A stretch of 64,000 nt of DNA from Cupriavidus taiwanensis (GTDB taxonomy: Bacteria > Pseudomonadota > Gammaproteobacteria > Burkholderiales > Burkholderiaceae). The stretch covers positions 1,318,513 through 1,382,512 of the forward strand of contig NZ_LT976853.1 in the NCBI RefSeq assembly GCF_900249755.1, read 5' to 3'. Below, one piece after another: positions 60,720 to 64,000 of the stretch. The translations under genes were made by a program, and so were the position numbers. Numbering within the stretch: position 1 is the first letter of the stretch; the number at the start of each line of letters is the position of its first letter. The notes beneath the pieces are model-generated. The model had not been told where the DNA came from and did no database searches. It saw only the letters and a program-made list of their open reading frames with translations.

Positions 60720-61943
60720 ATGACCGGGAAACGCTTGCCTGCCGATTGCCAATCGAACCCTCTGCGCCGCGCGCCGCGCACCACGCTGGCCCTGACCACG
60801 CTCTGTACCGCCGCCGCGCTGGCGCTGGCCGCCTGCGGCGGTGGCGATGGCGGTGACGGTGGCACGCCGGCAAGCGCCGCAGGCGGGTCCGCCCCGTCCG
60901 GCGCGCAAGCGGGCGCACAGGCGGGCGCGCCGGCTGGCGGCCAGGGCGCAGCCACGTCCCCGACATCGCCCACCGGCTCCACCACCAACACCACTACCAC
61001 GGCCAGGGCCTGCTATACCGTCAGCGGTGCGGCGCCGGCCGCCGCGCCGGGCAGCGGCATCTCGCTGCTGCCGGCGCGCGGCAGCGCGGTCAGCAACTAC
61101 CGCGTGCTGGAAGAGCCGCGCACCGCGGGCCTGTGCTACGCCAACTATCGCCGCGAGCAGGTGGGCCTGCCGCCGCTGGCCGCGCGCGACCCGCTCAATG
61201 CCGCCGCGCAGGCCCACACGGACTATATGCTGGCCAACGCCACGCTGACGCACGACGAAAGCAGCGGCAATCCGGGCTACACCGGCGCCACCGCCCACGA
61301 GCGCATCCAGGCCGCATATCCGACCGACGCCACCGCGGAAGTGGTGGCCGGCGCCAACCGCTGGACCTCGGTGGCCAATGCGCAGCTGTCGATGTCGCCC
61401 AAGGACGCGCTGGTGTCGGACCTGGTGGACGCGCCGTTCCACCGCGCCGCGCTGCTGGGCAGCTATGGCTCGGCCGGCAGCGGCTTTGCCGAGCGCGTCG
61501 GCGCCGACGGCAGCGGCACCTCGGCCAGCTACTACCAGACCGTCGACCTCGCCGACCGCGTCAAGGGCGGCAGCGACAGCCAGATGGTGGCCTATCCGTT
61601 CGATGGCCAGAACGACGTGCCGGTCAACTGGGTCAACACCGAAAGCCCCAACCCGGCGCCGGGCTATGAAAGCCGCACCATGGGCTACCCGGTGTCGCTG
61701 CAGGCGGTCAATACCTCGCTGCAGTTCGATGCCGACAACTTCGTCATTACCGATGCGCAGGGCGGCAACGTCAACTGCATCAAGGTCGACAGCCGTTCGT
61801 CGGGCCTGAGCAGCGCAGCGCGCGGCCTGGCGGTGTGCACGCCGGTGGCGCCGCTGGCGAGCCAGCAGCGCTATACCGTGCGGGTGACAGGCCGGCTCGG
61901 CGCGCAGCCGGTCGACCTGAGCTGGTCGTTCACCACGCGCTGA
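60720..61943 (+). CDS. CAP-domain lipoprotein
   Basis: A 407-residue predicted lipoprotein. A lipobox LALAACGGG lies near residues 35-43, followed by a low-complexity Ala/Gly/Pro/Thr-rich linker (about 44-98). A CAP/SCP (cysteine-rich secretory-like) domain spans about residues 128-265, with LCYANYRREQVGLPPLAARDP, AQAHTDYMLANATLTHDES and PFHRAALLG. The C-terminal 130 residues look like an Ig-type beta domain. Bacterial CAP proteins have diverse, mostly unknown functions. No clear ribosome site. Upstream 245 bases after lysR hold nothing recognisable. Confidence 0.8.
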   Translation: MTGKRLPADCQSNPLRRAPRTTLALTTLCTAAALALAACGGGDGGDGGTPASAAGGSAPSGAQAGAQAGAPAGGQGAATSPTSPTGSTTNTTTTARACYTVSGAAPAAAPGSGISLLPARGSAVSNYRVLEEPRTAGLCYANYRREQVGLPPLAARDPLNAAAQAHTDYMLANATLTHDESSGNPGYTGATAHERIQAAYPTDATAEVVAGANRWTSVANAQLSMSPKDALVSDLVDAPFHRAALLGSYGSAGSGFAERVGADGSGTSASYYQTVDLADRVKGGSDSQMVAYPFDGQNDVPVNWVNTESPNPAPGYESRTMGYPVSLQAVNTSLQFDADNFVITDAQGGNVNCIKVDSRSSGLSSAARGLAVCTPVAPLASQQRYTVRVTGRLGAQPVDLSWSFTTR

Positions 61944-62059
61944 CCCTTTCCGAGGGCAGGGCCGCCGCCAGGGCGGGATGTGGCGGGCGCCAGACTTCCG
62001 CCTCCCGGGATGCCCGGATCGACACTACAATCGTCTGATCCTGCTCCCGGAGATATCGC

Positions 62060-63940
62060 ATGGCTCACCCTGACCTTACTTCGATGGCGTGGCGCGGCGC
62101 GCTGGCGCTGGCCCTGTCGGCGCTGCTCGGTGCCTGCGCCGCCCCGGGCGCAGGCCCGGCCACCGCGGACGCCACGGCTGCGCCCGCTGCCGCAACCCCG
62201 CCCGCGGCGCTGCCGCCTGCGCCGGAAGTGGCTTCGGGCTACCGCCCCGGCATGGCCACCGTCTTCGCGCAGCGCCATATGGCGGCCGCGGCCAATCCGC
62301 TCGCCACTGAGGCCGGGCGCGCGATGCTGCGCCAGGGCGGGTCGGCCATCGACGCCGCCATCGCCATGCAGGCGGTGCTGACGCTGGTCGAGCCGCAGGC
62401 CACCGGCATCGGCGGCGGCGCCTTCATCATGTACTGGGACGGCAAGAACGTGCAGGCCTTCGACGGCCGCGAGACCGCTCCCGCCGGCGCCACCGAGAAC
62501 CTGTTCATGCGCCCGGACGGCAAGCCGATGGCATTCAGCGAGGCCCAGATCGGCGGGCGCTCGGTCGGCACGCCGGGGGTGATGCGCGCGTTGGAGATGG
62601 TCCACCGCAAGCACGGGCGCCTGCCCTGGGCCAGGCTGTTCCAGCCCGCCATCGAGCTGGCGGAGAAGGGCTTCCCGATCTCGCAGCGGCTCTACACGCA
62701 GGTCGCGGCCGACAAGTTCCTGGCCAGTTCGCCCGAGATGGCCGCGTACTTCCTCGATGCCCAGGGCAAGCCCAAGCCGGCCGGCACGGTGCTGAAGAAC
62801 CCGAAGCTGGCGCAGACGCTGCGCGACATTGCCCGGCGCGGCGCGGGCGTGCTCTACGGCGGCCCGATCGCGCGCGATATCGTCGCCAGGGTGAACAGCG
62901 GCAGCAATGCCGGCTCGCTGTCGCTGGCCGACCTGGGCAGCTACCGCGCCAAGCAGCGCGTGCCGGTGTGCACCGACTACAAGCGCTGGAAGATCTGCGG
63001 CATGCCGCCGCCGTCGTCGGGCGGCATCGCCATCGCGCAGATCCTCGGCACGCTGCAGGCGCTGGAAACCAAGAACCCGAAATACGCGCTGGCGGCGCTC
63101 AAGCCGCAGCGCGTGAACACGCCGGCGCAGCTCGAAGCCCATCCTGACGCCGTCCATGCGATTGCCGAGGCCGATCGCCTGGCCTATGCCGACCGCGGCC
63201 TGTACGTCGCCGATACGGACTTCGTGCCGGTCGATGTCAGCGGCATGGTCAACCCGTCCTACCTCGCCGTGCGCGCCGAACTGATCGGCGACCAGAGCAT
63301 GGGCAAGGCCCAGCCGGGCACGCCGCCGGGCGCAACAATGGCCTACGCGCCGGACCGCTCGCCGCCGCGCCTTTCCACCTCGCAGATCGTGGCCGTCGAC
63401 GATCGCGGCGGCGCGATCTCGATGACCACCACGATCGAGTCGTACTTCGGCTCGCATCTGATGGTGCGCGGCTTCATGCTGAACAACCAGCTCACCGACT
63501 TCTCCTTCGTGCCCAGCGAAAACGGCAAGCCGGTGGCCAACCGCGTGCAGCCGGGCAAGCGCCCGCGTTCATCGATGGCGCCGACGCTGGTGTTCGACCG
63601 CCAGAGCGGCCAGCTGGTGGCAACGCTCGGCTCGCCGGGCGGCTCGCAGATCATCGAGTACGTATCCAAGGCGCTGGTCGGCATGCTCGACTGGAACCTG
63701 GACCCGCAGGCGGCGATCGGCATGGGCAACTTCGGCAGCCGCAACGGCCCCACCGAAGTCGAGCAGGGCCTGGTATCGCCTGGGCTGGTGCAGGCACTGC
63801 AGGCGCGCGGCCACCAGGTGACGGCGATCGAGATGACCAGCGGCACGCAGGCGATCGTGCGCCGCCAGGGGCCGGACGGGAAGACGGTGTGGGCCGGCGG
63901 GGCGGATCCGCGGCGGGAGGGGGTGGCGTTGGGGGATTGA
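62060..63940 (+). CDS. Gamma-glutamyltranspeptidase family lipoprotein (second copy)
   Basis: A 626-residue N-terminal nucleophile hydrolase, paralogous to the product at 40457. A lipobox LLGAC lies near residue 26, followed by an Ala/Pro-rich linker. It shares GGSAIDAAIAMQAVLTLVEP, CGMPPPSSGGIAIAQILG, and GKRPRSSMAPTLVF. The nucleophile Thr is in RLSTSQIVAVDDRGG (near residue 439), where most GGTs have TTH, so the neighbouring residues differ. It ends 32 bases before another REP-like palindrome. Confidence 0.87.
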   Translation: MAHPDLTSMAWRGALALALSALLGACAAPGAGPATADATAAPAAATPPAALPPAPEVASGYRPGMATVFAQRHMAAAANPLATEAGRAMLRQGGSAIDAAIAMQAVLTLVEPQATGIGGGAFIMYWDGKNVQAFDGRETAPAGATENLFMRPDGKPMAFSEAQIGGRSVGTPGVMRALEMVHRKHGRLPWARLFQPAIELAEKGFPISQRLYTQVAADKFLASSPEMAAYFLDAQGKPKPAGTVLKNPKLAQTLRDIARRGAGVLYGGPIARDIVARVNSGSNAGSLSLADLGSYRAKQRVPVCTDYKRWKICGMPPPSSGGIAIAQILGTLQALETKNPKYALAALKPQRVNTPAQLEAHPDAVHAIAEADRLAYADRGLYVADTDFVPVDVSGMVNPSYLAVRAELIGDQSMGKAQPGTPPGATMAYAPDRSPPRLSTSQIVAVDDRGGAISMTTTIESYFGSHLMVRGFMLNNQLTDFSFVPSENGKPVANRVQPGKRPRSSMAPTLVFDRQSGQLVATLGSPGGSQIIEYVSKALVGMLDWNLDPQAAIGMGNFGSRNGPTEVEQGLVSPGLVQALQARGHQVTAIEMTSGTQAIVRRQGPDGKTVWAGGADPRREGVALGD

Positions 63941-63972
63941 GACGGAGGTTGGCTATCCGTCCCGGCACCGCC

Positions 63973-64000
63973 GGTTTGCTCCCCTCTCCCGCGTGCGGGA
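63973..64000. repeat. REP-like palindrome, cut by window end
   Basis: GGTTTGCTCCCCTCTCCCGC followed by GTGCGGGA, matching the head palindrome at 40400 and in the 53350 array up to the window edge. It follows the second ggt gene. Confidence 0.75.

Overview
The window is a GC-rich, almost fully coding stretch of a betaproteobacterial chromosome. Gene order (ilvBHC-psd-pssA-leuA, rpsO-pnp-tpiA-secG, tRNA-Leu-nuoA to nuoN, cyoABCD, urtABCDE-urease) and protein wording fit the Burkholderiales, most likely Cupriavidus (the C. necator/Ralstonia eutropha group). The genus is inferred from recalled synteny, not from a search. No plasmid, phage, insertion sequence or CRISPR array was seen.

Layout. 1-7.7 kb: branched-chain amino acid synthesis (ilvB, cut by the window edge, ilvH, ilvC), two phosphatidylethanolamine genes (psd, pssA), a BON-LysM protein, then leuA behind what looks like a leucine attenuator with an almost leaderless leader peptide. 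7.7-15.5 kb: a lipoprotein, an orphan periplasmic binding protein, rpsO, pnp with a long leader hairpin, a quinone oxidoreductase, tpiA, secG and tRNA-Leu(GAG). 15.6-31 kb: the complete 14-subunit NADH dehydrogenase operon nuoA-N with a DUF2818 membrane protein and a Nudix hydrolase; two intergenic gaps in it are strongly structured. 31.7-35.7 kb: DUF1178, a paired acyl-CoA dehydrogenase and two MaoC-type hydratases behind a TetR-like operator. 36.3-40.3 kb: quinol oxidase cyoABCD, without cyoE, behind an FNR-type box. 40.4-42.5 kb: a gamma-glutamyltranspeptidase lipoprotein on the minus strand.

42.8-55.6 kb: a nitrogen-scavenging block. A textbook sigma-54 promoter with two NtrC-like dyads precedes the urea ABC transporter urtABCDE, followed by urease ureD-A-J-B-C-E-F-G. 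Between ureE and ureF lies a 177-bp tandem array of REP-like palindromes and a DUF559 nuclease-like gene whose stop overlaps the ureF start. The same palindrome occurs alone just beyond the 3' ends of both gamma-glutamyltranspeptidase genes and between urtA and urtB.

55.6-64 kb: an XRE regulator, a double-cupin protein, a glutathione S-transferase, an acyl-CoA dehydrogenase with a divergent LysR regulator, a CAP-domain lipoprotein and a second gamma-glutamyltranspeptidase. Together the window links amino acid and phospholipid synthesis, respiration (Complex I feeding quinol to bo3 oxidase), acyl-CoA oxidation and urea nitrogen use. The most unusual items are the REP/DUF559 insertion in the urease operon, the leu leader, and the structured gaps inside nuo.
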